Assembly (NCBI RefSeq): GCF_002954615.1
Contig: NZ_MSCJ01000003.1
Span: 806,001 to 870,000, forward strand
Direction of reading: 5' to 3'
From: Photobacterium angustum
GTDB lineage: Bacteria; Pseudomonadota; Gammaproteobacteria; Enterobacterales; Vibrionaceae
Length of the DNA stretch: 64,000 nt
In this document: piece by piece, positions 25,530 to 35,915 of the stretch
How the letters are laid out: every line of letters starts with the position of its first letter
How positions within the stretch are numbered: the first letter of the stretch is position 1
The notes under the pieces: model-generated
Told to the model about the DNA's origin: nothing
The model's database searches: none
Seen by the model: only the letters and a program-made list of their open reading frames with translations
Program-made: the position numbers and the translations under genes

Positions 25530-28500
25530 ATGAAAAAAATGAATAAATCTGAAACAAAAAGCTCAAAACTACTAGAGATCGTACTTTTTCACTCATTTAT
25601 CCCTGGGAAACTATTCAAGGTCAAGGCTATCGGGCATAGCAACAATACGGGTGATAATGGAGCTGGTAAATCCACTTTGTTAAGTTTACTTCCAGCGTTT
25701 TATGGAGCCGATCCGAGTAAGCTGGTGGATAGACAAGCGGATAAAGTTTCCTTTGTTGATTACTATTTGCCTACTCCAAAATCTGTCATCGTGTTTGAAT
25801 ATGAAAAACTTGGTGAGAAAAAGTGTTCTGTAATGTATCGAAATGGCTCTAGTGTCGCTTATCGATTTTTGACCGGAAGTGCTGAACAGTTGTTTTCTCA
25901 GCATTTGTACGATGAGCTAATTAAGCAGGGAAGTGAAACTCGTACATGGCTTAAAAACCTTGTGTCTCAGTCAATGTTAGTAAGTTCGCAAATTGAAACT
26001 AGTGTCGATTACCGCGCAGTTATTTTAAATAATAAAAACCGTTTAGCTAAAAGAAGTCGTGCGGGTAAAAACTTAGTTGCAATCGCTCATGAGTATTCGT
26101 TGTGTTCTGCGAGCCATAATATGAATCATATCGACATTTTGACGGCGACAATGATGCGTCATAAGAAAATGTTGAGTCGTTTCAAGACGATGATTGTGGA
26201 TTGTTTTTTGAATAATACATCGATGGACGATGTTCCATATAAGAAAGAGTATATCAACCTAGCAAATAGCCTAGATGTATTTGTTCAACTAGATACTAAA
26301 AAGAGCAAGTTCGATGAAGCAGTTGCAAGTAAAGACAGCCTTGATGAGTACATTAAGCAATTAAACTCTTATCGAGCTCAAATCGCTTCTCATCTGCGTC
26401 AATTGGCATTAAATGACATTCAGTTGTCAGACAATATTAGCTCACAGAAGAAGCTATGCGGCTCGTTGGTCAATGAGAGGAAAGATAGACTTCAAAAGCT
26501 CGACACTGAGTTAAGCATCGATCGGACTGAGTTTGAAAGGAAATCCAAAATAGTTGATGCTATTTACAATAAGCGTGACAAGTACGAGAACGAAGATGAT
26601 ATTTTAGGGAAAATCACGCTTTACAATAGTTTGAGTGACTTGCTGAAGGAAGCGGAATCTGCAAAGAAACATTACGACAACTTACTGGAAAATGTAGAAA
26701 CAGAAGAAAGTGCGTTTAACAGTCAAGTACAAAAACTGGAACTCGAATGTGCTGAATTCCGCTCCCGTAAGCAACAAGAAATCAATAGGATACTTAAAAC
26801 TAAGGAAGAGATACACGAGCAAAAGAGCGACCGTTTAGAGGCGATGCAGAGTGACTTTAACCTTCAAAAGAAAAAGTTCCAAGATGAGTTTGATGAGCAA
26901 TCTGAAAAGATAAGACAAAAACTAATCCGACTTGCCATTCTAGAAGGGCAATCTTTAGAGTTCACACCAGAACAAAAAGGCGAATTACGTAGGCTGGAAA
27001 GTGATCTTGAGAGTAAGCGTGAAAAACTTAATGCTTCTCACAATGCAGTAATTCATTTGAATGAGCAGCTACGTCAGGCAGAAAAAAATCACGAGAGCAG
27101 TCTTTCTACTTATCACACTTGTACTAGTGAATTAAAAGAAATTTCAGATGAAATAGCTTCTGTGAGTCGTGCATTATTGCCAGCAAAAGGATCGCTCAAC
27201 GAGTACTTAGATCAAAAAGTGCCTGATTGGCATGGCAATATAGGCAAAGTAATCACTCCTAGTTTATTAAATGTGAAGAACTTGAAACCATTTTTTAATC
27301 CAGAAGCTACTGAGTCGATTTTTGGTCTCCATTTAGAGCTGGATTCAATCGCACTTCCTGATTTTTGTCTCAGTGAAGAGAAGCTTTCAGAGCGACTAGA
27401 GACTTTAAAAATCAAGGAGCAAGAAGTAGAAGTTCGGCAAGGCAAAGCGAAGAGTAGAGCTAAAAGTGATGAGCAAGAAGCAGATAAGCTTCACAAAGAA
27501 ATGAAAATTCAAAGTACAAGAACAAAAGTCTTTGTGGAAGAACTGAGCAAACTCAACCTCCTTAAAGAGCAAAAAACAGTCCTGTTTGAAAATGATGCTG
27601 AAAGTCGTGCATCTGAAGTTAAGAAACAGAAAAGTGTACTAGAGTCTGAACTTTTTTTAATCAAGTCTGAGCTGAAAGAAAGATTTGAAAATGAAGAGAA
27701 GCGCCATCAACATGATCGTGTTCAGGTGAAAGCTAACTTCGATTATCACTTGTCAGAAGAGGACGCGAAAAAAAGCGCTATTGATGAGCTTATCAAAAAT
27801 AAAGAAACGATAACTTCAGACAGAGTTAGTGACTACAAGTTAGCGTTCAACCAAGCCTTGATCAGTAAAGGGGTTGATCCAGTCAGTATCGAAAGAGCCA
27901 AATCGAAGTGGGAATCTCTCGAACGCAAATGTGAGGAAATAAAAACATTTCAAGCTTTAATTCACGATTATGGCACTTGGCTAGAATCAGAATGGAAATA
28001 CATTGATAGCTATAATTCTGAAATTTTGGTTTTAGAGCGAAAGATTATGGAAGATGAAGCGAAGAGAATCGATTATGAGAAGTCGATAAATAGAAGAATT
28101 GATGAAATATCGTTTTCAATTAAGTTGGATGAAGAAGAGCTCAGTAAAGTCAAGGTGGCTATAGGGCAACTTACAACTTGTACCAATAATCTGGAAAAAG
28201 CGGTCGATGAATCAGATTTAGCTAGCTTAGAAGATGCCTCTGTAGATTTGGAGTTTCATTCTGTTGAGCATGCAGTGAGTCTAGTGACAGATAAAATCAC
28301 TGCAATTAATACGTTGAAGAAAGAAATAGTTAATAAAGTAAAAGATGTCAGTAACACAATCCTAGCGTTGGATAACAACAATGAAATAAAGATGATGTGG
28401 GAACAGATGCGCTCTGCAACCATGACGAAGCTTTCAGAAAATTATGACTATGCTATCAACTACGATAGTCCTCAATTTTCCCTTGCTTGCTTGGGAGACC

Positions 28501-29297
28501 TTGAAGAGCTTGTCCTTAATGTGATTCCAGATGTTAGGGACGTTAAAATTGAGACATTTCGTTCTATATCTACTCAAATATCTAATTATCACCAAACGCT
28601 AAAACAGGTAAATAGTAAGGTTGATTCAGTTTCAACTATTCTGGATAAGTCGATTGAAACGGGCAATCCTTTCCCTGCTATCGATAGCATCTATATCAAA
28701 CTATCAAGTAAGATCCATACTTTTGATCTTTGGAAAGACCTTAATCTTTTTAGTGTCGAATTAGATAGATGGTCAGGCGAAACCTCAAGAGGTTTACCTT
28801 CCAAAGCGTTTCTTGTTTCTTTTAAGCAATTGCTGGCTTCATTTAAAGAGGCTCAGATATCTAAAAACCTAGAGTCTTTGGTTGAGATGGAGATAACGAT
28901 TGTTGAAAATGGACGCCCAGCAGTGGTTCGAAATGATGAAGATTTAGAAAAGGTCGGCTCCGAAGGGATTTCCAAACTGGCTATTATCGTTGTTTTCTGT
29001 GGGATGACTCGATTCTTGTGTCAGGATGAAGACGTTGCCATTCACTGGCCGCTCGACGAATTAGGGAAAATTTCTATTTCTAACCTGGCTATTTTATTCG
29101 ACATGATGGATCAAAAAGGTATTTGCTTGTTCACAGCTCAGCCAGATCTGCATCCAGCTACTTACAAGTACTTCGCGACTAAAAATCACATAGTGAAGAA
29201 TGTGGGGGTTAAATCATTTATTGGTGGACGTAGAAGTAGAGTCAATCCATTGCTTTCTGAGTCGAAACAAAATCAGTCTACGGAGGTGGTTGAATGA
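25530..29297 (+). CDS. SMC/MukB/JetC-like ATPase of a Wadjet-like system
   Basis: 1255 residues from the ATG at 25530 (GTG at 25527 possible). The Walker A motif GDNGAGKST is at residues 41-49. Long charged coiled coils span roughly residues 270-560 and 600-900, with a hinge-like central portion (PDWHGNIGKVITPSLL onward). The C-terminal head has an ABC signature-like GSEGISKLAIIVVFCGMTR near 1143-1160 and Walker B VAIHWPLDELGK near 1170-1181. This is the layout of MukB and JetC, the loop-extruding motors of condensin-like complexes. It heads a tight operon with MukE/JetB-like, MukF/JetA-like and TOPRIM genes. RecF/RAD50-like or other SMC-type nuclease ATPases are alternatives, but the partners favour Wadjet. 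Confidence 0.82.
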   Translation: MKKMNKSETKSSKLLEIVLFHSFIPGKLFKVKAIGHSNNTGDNGAGKSTLLSLLPAFYGADPSKLVDRQADKVSFVDYYLPTPKSVIVFEYEKLGEKKCSVMYRNGSSVAYRFLTGSAEQLFSQHLYDELIKQGSETRTWLKNLVSQSMLVSSQIETSVDYRAVILNNKNRLAKRSRAGKNLVAIAHEYSLCSASHNMNHIDILTATMMRHKKMLSRFKTMIVDCFLNNTSMDDVPYKKEYINLANSLDVFVQLDTKKSKFDEAVASKDSLDEYIKQLNSYRAQIASHLRQLALNDIQLSDNISSQKKLCGSLVNERKDRLQKLDTELSIDRTEFERKSKIVDAIYNKRDKYENEDDILGKITLYNSLSDLLKEAESAKKHYDNLLENVETEESAFNSQVQKLELECAEFRSRKQQEINRILKTKEEIHEQKSDRLEAMQSDFNLQKKKFQDEFDEQSEKIRQKLIRLAILEGQSLEFTPEQKGELRRLESDLESKREKLNASHNAVIHLNEQLRQAEKNHESSLSTYHTCTSELKEISDEIASVSRALLPAKGSLNEYLDQKVPDWHGNIGKVITPSLLNVKNLKPFFNPEATESIFGLHLELDSIALPDFCLSEEKLSERLETLKIKEQEVEVRQGKAKSRAKSDEQEADKLHKEMKIQSTRTKVFVEELSKLNLLKEQKTVLFENDAESRASEVKKQKSVLESELFLIKSELKERFENEEKRHQHDRVQVKANFDYHLSEEDAKKSAIDELIKNKETITSDRVSDYKLAFNQALISKGVDPVSIERAKSKWESLERKCEEIKTFQALIHDYGTWLESEWKYIDSYNSEILVLERKIMEDEAKRIDYEKSINRRIDEISFSIKLDEEELSKVKVAIGQLTTCTNNLEKAVDESDLASLEDASVDLEFHSVEHAVSLVTDKITAINTLKKEIVNKVKDVSNTILALDNNNEIKMMWEQMRSATMTKLSENYDYAINYDSPQFSLACLGDLEELVLNVIPDVRDVKIETFRSISTQISNYHQTLKQVNSKVDSVSTILDKSIETGNPFPAIDSIYIKLSSKIHTFDLWKDLNLFSVELDRWSGETSRGLPSKAFLVSFKQLLASFKEAQISKNLESLVEMEITIVENGRPAVVRNDEDLEKVGSEGISKLAIIVVFCGMTRFLCQDEDVAIHWPLDELGKISISNLAILFDMMDQKGICLFTAQPDLHPATYKYFATKNHIVKNVGVKSFIGGRRSRVNPLLSESKQNQSTEVVE

Positions 29298-29935
29298 ATA
29301 AGTTTGAATCGGCTTTTCGATTACTCATGAGTAAAAAAGTGATCTGTGAATATGCATCTCCTATTGAATACACATATTTATCCGATACGAGAAATCGAAG
29401 TGACATGAACCAATACCTGTCTCGAATAAGCATGACAACAGTCGAAACACAAGACGGGTTAGGTTTTTACTGTGGATACGAGAGCATCGATAACACTCGA
29501 AAGAAAAACGAAGTTCTCAAAGACTTTGAAGTTTTTTCGCAGACGATGGAAGGGATAATCGCTTGGCTCAAACTAGCCCGAAATATTGACTCAGACTCCA
29601 GACCCATAATGGCTGGTGGCAAGCTTTCGGAGTCAGAGTTGCTCGCAGCAATAGAGGAAAGTAACTCACTTCAAAATCAGCTTGATCATATTGCACACAA
29701 GCTTAAAAGAGCCCATAAAAGCAAAGAGAGTAAAACGAAGCTGAGGTCGATCTTAGATTATCTTGTCCAAGAAGGATACTTTGTATCTCCATCATCAACT
29801 GGTTCTCTCTTTATCGCTACAGCGAAATGGTCATTGCTTTATGAGACTTTGGAGTTTATCGCTATTAATGAAGGGATGTTGGAAAGTGAAGCTTATGGTG
29901 AAAATGAATTAGATACTCAAATGGGGTTAATTTAG
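29294..29935 (+). CDS. MukE/JetB-like subunit
   Basis: 213 residues; its ATG overlaps the upstream stop (ATGA), indicating translational coupling. The N-terminus reads SAFRLLMSKKVICEYASPIE, and the C-terminal half has winged-helix character (LRSILDYLVQEGYFVSPSST, then GSLFIATAKWSLLYETLEFI). Size and fold type match the small tandem-winged-helix subunit (MukE, MksE, JetB), which binds the kleisin and DNA. Sequence similarity alone would be weak; the assignment leans on length, position and partner genes. Confidence 0.65.
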   Translation: MNKFESAFRLLMSKKVICEYASPIEYTYLSDTRNRSDMNQYLSRISMTTVETQDGLGFYCGYESIDNTRKKNEVLKDFEVFSQTMEGIIAWLKLARNIDSDSRPIMAGGKLSESELLAAIEESNSLQNQLDHIAHKLKRAHKSKESKTKLRSILDYLVQEGYFVSPSSTGSLFIATAKWSLLYETLEFIAINEGMLESEAYGENELDTQMGLI

Positions 29936-31174
29936 ATGTCTCGACAAGTGGAGTCAAAAGAAGCTGTACGAGCGCTAAGTACCCATACGGAGGTAGTAGA
30001 TGAGGCTTGCTATGAGCAAGCTGGAGTACTTCATCATAGTGAAAGCAATAAAGCTGCAATTGCAGCGCTTACAAAACATCAGTTGGCCTATCACTTAGAT
30101 GATGATCATGGCGTCCAAATTCATTCGTCTGTTAAACGTTTACTGGATAGGGTAACGAGTCGTTATAGATTCAGAGAACGTCATGGTGAGTTTTCTAATC
30201 AGATTGAAAACTTGGATTATGCCGTTGGCAGTTACCGACGAGTTAAGGACTTCAATGATGATAAAAAACAATACTACTTAGATGAAATTCGAGAGATAAC
30301 AGTCGAGATAAATGACGCCTTGGTTGAAACCGTGTCTACTTTTCATAGAATCGTTGCAGATGAATTTAGCATGGTCACTGATGTTGATGACAAAATTCGT
30401 CAAATCGGTCGATGTAAACGTGAGATCAGTAGAATCAATAGTATCTTTGAGCATTTAAGTGTTAAAAAGCTTAGAGAGTGGGTACAAACTGACACTCAGC
30501 TTGAGCGAATTCTTTTGAAGTTACTTAAATCTAAAATAGATATCGCATTAAGGGACTTAAATGTATCAAACAAAAAAATGGTCGAAATGTTGGCAAAGCT
30601 TCAGCGAGATAAGAAATCTTCCAAGCTTAATCGCATTATTGATGTTTTTGCAGCTAAGTTCCAAGATGACAAAACCTTTTCGCCATCCATAGATTCCATT
30701 GAATGCTTGCCTGATTGTTTGTCTCAGGTATCGGAAACAGAAGTACGAGCCTACGGAAATACTAACAGTGATATTCAAGCTGATGACTTAATTGATTTGG
30801 CTGTAAGGGCTCTTGCTAGTTGTGAGAGGAAAAAAGGCAAAGCTTCATATTTAGACAGTATCGAAGTTACGGATGTCCGTGAAGATAAAGAAGAGTTTGA
30901 ACTAAACGAGGTAGATGAAGCACTAGAGCTAATGTTTGAGGCAATAAAAACAAATCCTAATATTCTCCCTCTATCTGCTGCGCAAAGCTATACGCTGTTT
31001 GATCTTGATATTGAACTAGAGGACTGGCTTTTACTGGTCGATGGATACATTAGTGCGCAAAAAGTTGGTTTGAAGAGCATCGTCCAAATTAAGGAAGAAA
31101 GAGAGGTCGTATTACCCTATGACGGTAATGTGATTATTAGCGATATTGTTTTTGAAACCATTGGAGGGGCTTAA
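29936..31174 (+). CDS. MukF/JetA-like kleisin candidate
   Basis: 412 residues starting immediately after the previous stop. The N-terminal part is a helical, winged-helix-like domain (IAALTKHQLAYHLDDDHGVQ, then HSSVKRLLDRV), followed by long helices (YYLDEIREITVEINDALVET) and an acidic C-terminal region. MukF and JetA have an N-terminal winged helix, a helical middle and a C-terminal winged helix that bridge the ATPase heads; this protein fits in length and layout. No catalytic motif is seen. Overlaps the next gene by one base. Confidence 0.6.
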   Translation: MSRQVESKEAVRALSTHTEVVDEACYEQAGVLHHSESNKAAIAALTKHQLAYHLDDDHGVQIHSSVKRLLDRVTSRYRFRERHGEFSNQIENLDYAVGSYRRVKDFNDDKKQYYLDEIREITVEINDALVETVSTFHRIVADEFSMVTDVDDKIRQIGRCKREISRINSIFEHLSVKKLREWVQTDTQLERILLKLLKSKIDIALRDLNVSNKKMVEMLAKLQRDKKSSKLNRIIDVFAAKFQDDKTFSPSIDSIECLPDCLSQVSETEVRAYGNTNSDIQADDLIDLAVRALASCERKKGKASYLDSIEVTDVREDKEEFELNEVDEALELMFEAIKTNPNILPLSAAQSYTLFDLDIELEDWLLLVDGYISAQKVGLKSIVQIKEEREVVLPYDGNVIISDIVFETIGGA

Positions 31175-32040
31175 TGACGCTATCTCTATCGCTAATTAAT
31201 GCTGCTAAGAAGATTGTGGTTAATTCGAGGGAGAGGATACCTGCCAACAAGTCTAATACTGAAGCTTGCAGGCTCGTAGAAGTCGGGGCAGTTAGTGGCA
31301 ATTCAATTCTTTTATCCCGTTCAGATTTAAGGGAAATAGAAAAGTATTTTTCTTCAATATTGGGACAAAACCTGCTGACCTTTCAACAGAGTAGCAGCAA
31401 CTCTCGGATGGATACTGCACGCCCTGGTATTAGCGAGAAGTCGGCAAAAGGAGGTGTATTTCAGCAGCTCATTAGCTTGGCTGGTAATGTGAATATCCCC
31501 TTAAAGAACCAGCCAGATGTACCAAAAGAAGCTAGGTATGTAGCTTCTGTAGAGTTGGATGATCTAGATTTCCCGCGTTTTAGCCGAGTACTTATTATCG
31601 AAAATGGCGAGCTAATGGTTCGATGGAAAGAAGCTGTACTCTCTTTGCCAGATGAATGGCAATCCACTGTGCTCGTTTACCGTGGTCACGGAAAAAACCA
31701 AAAATGCCTGCGGGCTCTAATTGAATACTTTGACAACAATGCCGTTGAAGTAGGCTTTTTTTATGATTACGATCCAGCAGGCTTGGATATGGTTGAGCAG
31801 CTAAGTAATGCTAAACACTATTGGGTTGTTCCTGCTGTTAATCTGGAGTTATTTCAAAGTATTAATAAGCTAGATGCATTTTGGAAACAACTAGAGCAGC
31901 TTGAGAGGCTCAAGAGCAGAAATGTCAGCGTATCAATACGAGAGCATTTAACGATCATTGAGAAGAATACACTGGCTATAACGCAAGAACACTTGATCAA
32001 GAACCAGTGCCCTCTGGTTATTGAAAGGCTTATCGAATAA
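31174..32040 (+). CDS. TOPRIM-domain nuclease (JetD-like)
   Basis: 288 residues, with the start overlapping the previous stop (TAATG). The C-terminal half has TOPRIM hallmarks: the catalytic Glu in RVLIIENGELM (residue 143) and the Asp-x-Asp in FFYDYDPAGLDM (residues 198 and 200), with a VYRGHGKN segment between. JetD is the topoisomerase-VI-like nuclease that cuts DNA trapped by the JetABC motor. This protein is shorter than typical JetD and its first 130 residues do not show an obvious JetD N-terminal domain. Its place as last gene of the cassette is as in Wadjet. A terminator follows. Confidence 0.75.
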   Translation: MTLSLSLINAAKKIVVNSRERIPANKSNTEACRLVEVGAVSGNSILLSRSDLREIEKYFSSILGQNLLTFQQSSSNSRMDTARPGISEKSAKGGVFQQLISLAGNVNIPLKNQPDVPKEARYVASVELDDLDFPRFSRVLIIENGELMVRWKEAVLSLPDEWQSTVLVYRGHGKNQKCLRALIEYFDNNAVEVGFFYDYDPAGLDMVEQLSNAKHYWVVPAVNLELFQSINKLDAFWKQLEQLERLKSRNVSVSIREHLTIIEKNTLAITQEHLIKNQCPLVIERLIE

Positions 32041-32108
32041 CAAAAAAATTAATTGTAGAAATGGTTTAACATCATCTCAAAAAGTAGCTATTTCACTGCT
32101 CCAAAAAA

Positions 32109-32138
32109 CAAAAGGCGAACCAAATGGTACACCTTTTG
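32109..32138. terminator. Bidirectional terminator between the TOPRIM gene and gcvP
   Basis: Inverted repeat CAAAAGGCGAACCA ... TGGTACACCTTTTG with two mismatches, bounded by A- and T-rich sequence, between convergent genes. Confidence 0.75.
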
Positions 32139-32183
32139 CTATTCAAGTTAGAAACTAACTTGGTTAACAGTGTTCAATAAGCT

Positions 32184-35063
32184 CTAGTCTTCAATATAGT
32201 TTTCAATACTCGGGCAAGAGCACACAAGATTACGATCGCCAAATACGTTATCAACACGGTTAACACTCGGCCAGTATTTCGCTGTTTTGGTGTGTGCTGA
32301 TGGGAAACAAGCGACTTCACGGCTATAAGCGTGGTTCCACTCTGATTCCATCATATCGACTTGGCTGTGTGGTGCGTTAACCAGTGGATTATCGTCTAAT
32401 GGCCACTCACCAGATTGAACAAGGTTGATTTCTTCTTTAATCGCAATCATCGCGTCACAGAAGCGATCAAGCTCTGCAATGTCTTCAGATTCAGTTGGTT
32501 CAATCATTAATGTACCAGCTACAGGGAACGACATGGTTGGGGCATGGAAGCCATAATCCATTAATCGTTTCGCGATGTCTTCTTCTGAAATGCCAGAGGC
32601 ATCTTTGATTGGACGTAAATCAATAATACATTCGTGTGCAATACGACCTTCAGTACCACGGTATAAAACAGGGTAGTGTGGGCGAAGGCGTTCCATCACG
32701 TAGTTTGCATTTAAAATGGCAAGTTCAGTGGCTTGGGTTAAACCTTGTTCTCCCATCATCGCAATGTAAGCGTAAGAGATAGGCAAAATAGACGCTGAAC
32801 CTAATGCTGCCGCAGATACGGCATATTGCAGTTCATCGCTATTTGTATCTTCAACATGTCCCGGTAAGAACGGTGTAAGGTGCGATTTAACACCAATAGG
32901 TCCCATACCTGGGCCGCCGCCGCCGTGAGGAATACAGAAGGTTTTGTGTAGGTTTAAGTGAGAAACATCTGAACCAATAAAGCCTGGGCTAGTTAAACCA
33001 ACTTGCGCGTTCATGTTGGCACCATCAAGGTAAACCTGACCGCCAGCCTCATGAACAAGATCACACACTTCTTGTACAGCTTCTTCATACACGCCATGGG
33101 TAGACGGGTAGGTGATCATGATACATGACAGCGCATCACGGTGTTTTTCGATTTTGGCTTTTAGATCATCAATATCGATATTACCTAACTCATCACAGCC
33201 AACCACAACTACTTTCATCGAAACCATTGCCGCAGACGCTGGGTTAGTACCGTGCGCAGAGCTTGGGATCAAACAAACATTACGGTGACTATCGCCATTG
33301 GCTTCATGGTAACGCTGAATAGCGATTAGGCCAGCATATTCACCTTGTGCACCAGAGTTTGGTTGTAGCGAGAACGCATCATAACCTGTAATTGAACACA
33401 GCATTTCAGATAAGTTTTTAGCTAATTCTTGATAACCTAATGTTTGTGTTTGTGGCGCAAATGGGTGCAGTTGCCCAATCTCAGGCCAAGTGACAGGGAG
33501 CATTTCTGCTACTGCATTAAGCTTCATGGTACAGCTACCCAATGGGATCATGCCGTGAGTTAATGAGTAGTCTTTGTTTTCTAGCTGCTTCATGTAACGC
33601 ATCATTTGTGTTTCGCTATGGTAGCGGCTAAACACAGAGTGGGTTAGGTATGCACTGCTTCGGCGACACGCTGGTGGAATAGCTGCGAACTCATCCGCGG
33701 CAATATCTTCACTGAACATCGACACTTTAAGATCTTGATTGGTAAATAAACCAAGTAGCTGCTCGATATCTTCAGCGAGGGTGGTTTCATCAATACTGAT
33801 ACCCAACTTATCGCTGTATTTACGAAGGTTAATACCTGCATCAAGCGCTTTTTGATATAACGCGTTGGTTTTATTGCTTGTTTTGATTGTTAGCGTATCG
33901 AAGAAGTGTTGGTTTTCTAGTTCAAAACCATTATTACGTAAACCGGCAGCTAAAACGGCTGTAAAGTGGTGAACGCGACGACCAATTTTCTTTAAGCCTT
34001 CAGGACCATGGTACAGGGCGTAAAAGGCTGCCATGTTGGCAAGCAGTGCTTGCGCTGTACAAATGTTAGAAGTCGCTTTTTCACGGCGGATGTGTTGCTC
34101 ACGGGTTTGCATTGCCATGCGTAGGGCTTGATTGCCTTTGGCATCTTTAGATACGCCAATTACACGACCCGGCATAGTACGTTTGTGTTTATCTTTGGTT
34201 GCCATAAAACCAGCATGTGGACCACCAAAGCCCATAGGTACACCAAAGCGTTGCGCACTACCAATAACCACATCTGCGCCCATTTCACCCGGTGCTTTTA
34301 GTACAGTCAATGCTAATAGATCAGATGCCACCGCGACTAATGTTTTCTTATCATGTGCCGCGTCAATGATATCAGTAAGATCTTGTAATTCACCGTTGCT
34401 GGCAGGGTATTGCAGTAAAGCACCGAATACATCGTGTTTCTCGAGATCTTCTGCACTGCCTGTGATGATTTCAAAGCCAACGTATTTTGCACGTGTAGTA
34501 ACAACATCAATAGTTTGAGGGTGAAGATCGGTAGAGATGAAAAACGCATTGCTTTTGTTTTTACCCGCGCGCTTACATAGCGTCATCGCTTCCGCTGCGG
34601 CAGTGGCTTCATCAAGCAGTGATGCATTAGCCAACTCCATAGCGGTTAGATCCATGATCATTTGCTGATAGTTAAGCAGAGATTCTAAACGGCCTTGAGA
34701 GATTTCTGGTTGGTAAGGGGTGTAAGCGGTATACCAACCTGGGTTTTCTAATACATTACGAAGAATAACATTTGGGGTAAACGTGTTGTAATAACCCTGA
34801 CCAATATAACTTTTATTGATGATATTTTTGCCAGCGATCTGCTTAAGTTCTGCCAGCATAGCCGCTTCACTTTGTGCCTGTGGTAATGTCATCGGCTCTG
34901 TTAAACGAATGGAAGCGGGAACGGTTTGTGCTATAAGCTGGTCAATACTACCGACACCTATAGTTTCTAACATTCGCTGTTGTTCGAGTGCATTAGGGCC
35001 ATTATGGCGATGTGAAAAATCGTTATCGTCACTGAGAGCTTGTAGAAAAGTAGTATTGGTCAT
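32184..35063 (-). CDS. gcvP: Glycine dehydrogenase (decarboxylating), P-protein
   Basis: 959 residues, the normal length of the fused single-chain P-protein. The start [20 protein letters not shown] is family-typical, and the PLP-binding Lys lies in [20 protein letters not shown] in the C-terminal half. It decarboxylates glycine and loads the aminomethyl group on lipoyl-GcvH. AGGAAAGAACC precedes the ATG. It follows gcvH on the minus strand with 120 bases between, which hold a hairpin that may reduce readthrough. High confidence. Confidence 0.98.
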   Translation of the reverse strand: MTNTTFLQALSDDNDFSHRHNGPNALEQQRMLETIGVGSIDQLIAQTVPASIRLTEPMTLPQAQSEAAMLAELKQIAGKNIINKSYIGQGYYNTFTPNVILRNVLENPGWYTAYTPYQPEISQGRLESLLNYQQMIMDLTAMELANASLLDEATAAAEAMTLCKRAGKNKSNAFFISTDLHPQTIDVVTTRAKYVGFEIITGSAEDLEKHDVFGALLQYPASNGELQDLTDIIDAAHDKKTLVAVASDLLALTVLKAPGEMGADVVIGSAQRFGVPMGFGGPHAGFMATKDKHKRTMPGRVIGVSKDAKGNQALRMAMQTREQHIRREKATSNICTAQALLANMAAFYALYHGPEGLKKIGRRVHHFTAVLAAGLRNNGFELENQHFFDTLTIKTSNKTNALYQKALDAGINLRKYSDKLGISIDETTLAEDIEQLLGLFTNQDLKVSMFSEDIAADEFAAIPPACRRSSAYLTHSVFSRYHSETQMMRYMKQLENKDYSLTHGMIPLGSCTMKLNAVAEMLPVTWPEIGQLHPFAPQTQTLGYQELAKNLSEMLCSITGYDAFSLQPNSGAQGEYAGLIAIQRYHEANGDSHRNVCLIPSSAHGTNPASAAMVSMKVVVVGCDELGNIDIDDLKAKIEKHRDALSCIMITYPSTHGVYEEAVQEVCDLVHEAGGQVYLDGANMNAQVGLTSPGFIGSDVSHLNLHKTFCIPHGGGGPGMGPIGVKSHLTPFLPGHVEDTNSDELQYAVSAAALGSASILPISYAYIAMMGEQGLTQATELAILNANYVMERLRPHYPVLYRGTEGRIAHECIIDLRPIKDASGISEEDIAKRLMDYGFHAPTMSFPVAGTLMIEPTESEDIAELDRFCDAMIAIKEEINLVQSGEWPLDDNPLVNAPHSQVDMMESEWNHAYSREVACFPSAHTKTAKYWPSVNRVDNVFGDRNLVCSCPSIENYIED

Positions 35064-35142
35064 GGTTCTTTCCTGAACGTTGTCCTAATTACCATTGTCT
35101 GGCTTTAGGGATATTCATCGGTAATGCTGTAAATGGCAAAGC

Positions 35143-35175
35143 AACAAAGATCGAGTGTTGTACCCGATCTTTGTT
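35143..35175. terminator. Hairpin between gcvH and gcvP
   Basis: Perfect 11-bp inverted repeat AACAAAGATCG/CGATCTTTGTT with an 11-base loop. The T-run is better on the plus side than in the gcvHP reading direction, so it may be a partial terminator or mRNA stabiliser that sets the gcvH:gcvP ratio. Confidence 0.6.
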
Positions 35176-35183
35176 TTTATAAT

Positions 35184-35564
35184 TTAGTCTTCTTCAATTG
35201 AAGCAAGATAGGTTTCAGCATCAATTAATGTTGCCAATTCATCAGAATCGTTAAGCTTGATGGTTGCAATCCAACCGCCTTCATAAGGTTCTTCATTAAC
35301 CAGTTCAGGGCTGTCTTCTAAATCTTCATTAATCGCAACAATTTCACCTGTGATAGGGGCGTAAATGTCGGAAGCGGCTTTTACTGATTCCACTAAAGAG
35401 AAGGCATCACCAGCATCTGTTGTGTCACCAACTTCAGGTAAATCAACAAATACCACATCGCCTAATAAACCTTGCGCATGATCAGAAATACCAACCGTCA
35501 CTGTTCCATCACCGTTATCACGGATCCATTCGTGGCTACTGGTAAACTTTAATGTTGATTCCAT
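35184..35564 (-). CDS. gcvH: Glycine cleavage system H-protein
   Basis: 126 residues from the ATG at 35564, preceded by AAGGAG; upstream in-frame codons to 35627 are not part of the protein. The lipoylated Lys is in [20 protein letters not shown] near residue 64. It carries the aminomethyl group between GcvP and GcvT. First gene of the minus-strand gcvHP unit, divergent from the XRE-cupin regulator. Confidence 0.97.
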   Translation of the reverse strand: MESTLKFTSSHEWIRDNGDGTVTVGISDHAQGLLGDVVFVDLPEVGDTTDAGDAFSLVESVKAASDIYAPITGEIVAINEDLEDSPELVNEEPYEGGWIATIKLNDSDELATLIDAETYLASIEED

Positions 35565-35608
35565 GTTTGTACTCCTTAACCCACCGGTTATATGGTTATT
35601 TGATAAAA

Positions 35609-35625
35609 GTTTCTTATAGTGGAAC
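35609..35625. promoter_or_regulatory. Candidate regulator box upstream of gcvH
   Basis: Imperfect inverted repeat GTTTCTTATAGTGGAAC, nearly the same as the box at 35851-35866 next to the divergent regulator gene. It lies close upstream of the gcvH start. Confidence 0.5.
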
Positions 35626-35850
35626 ACGTTTTCAATATCTAATGTGTGATTCTACGCAAACGTTTGCTATTTGTCATGTTGATTTGTTGCTAACATGGTT
35701 ATACTAAGTTTAAATTTAGTTAATAAGCGCTGATTTTCATCACTAAATCCATAATATTACCTATTTATAAATGGATTTAACGATAATGTATGCCTCATAG
35801 GTAACATTTTTTTAAAAAAGATCATGACTTTGTGATGTGAGTTTTATTAA

Positions 35851-35866
35851 GTTTCCTATAAGAAAC
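35851..35866. promoter_or_regulatory. Candidate autoregulatory box upstream of the XRE-cupin gene
   Basis: Perfect inverted repeat GTTTC-ctataa-GAAAC, 50 bases before the regulator's start. The match to the box beside gcvH suggests one repressor or activator binding at both ends of the 351-base divergent spacer. Confidence 0.55.
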
Positions 35867-35915
35867 TATGATGAAGGTCGAGGGTTATGGGGGTTGAGTT
35901 AAAGAAGGAAGTGAT

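Noticed and set aside
24394..32040. Chromosomal MukFEB condensin
   Set aside because: The ATPase is accompanied by a TOPRIM gene and a divergent WYL regulator, has an extra-long order change and lies beside repeats; housekeeping mukFEB in this lineage is F-E-B with a methyltransferase upstream and lacks a TOPRIM partner.
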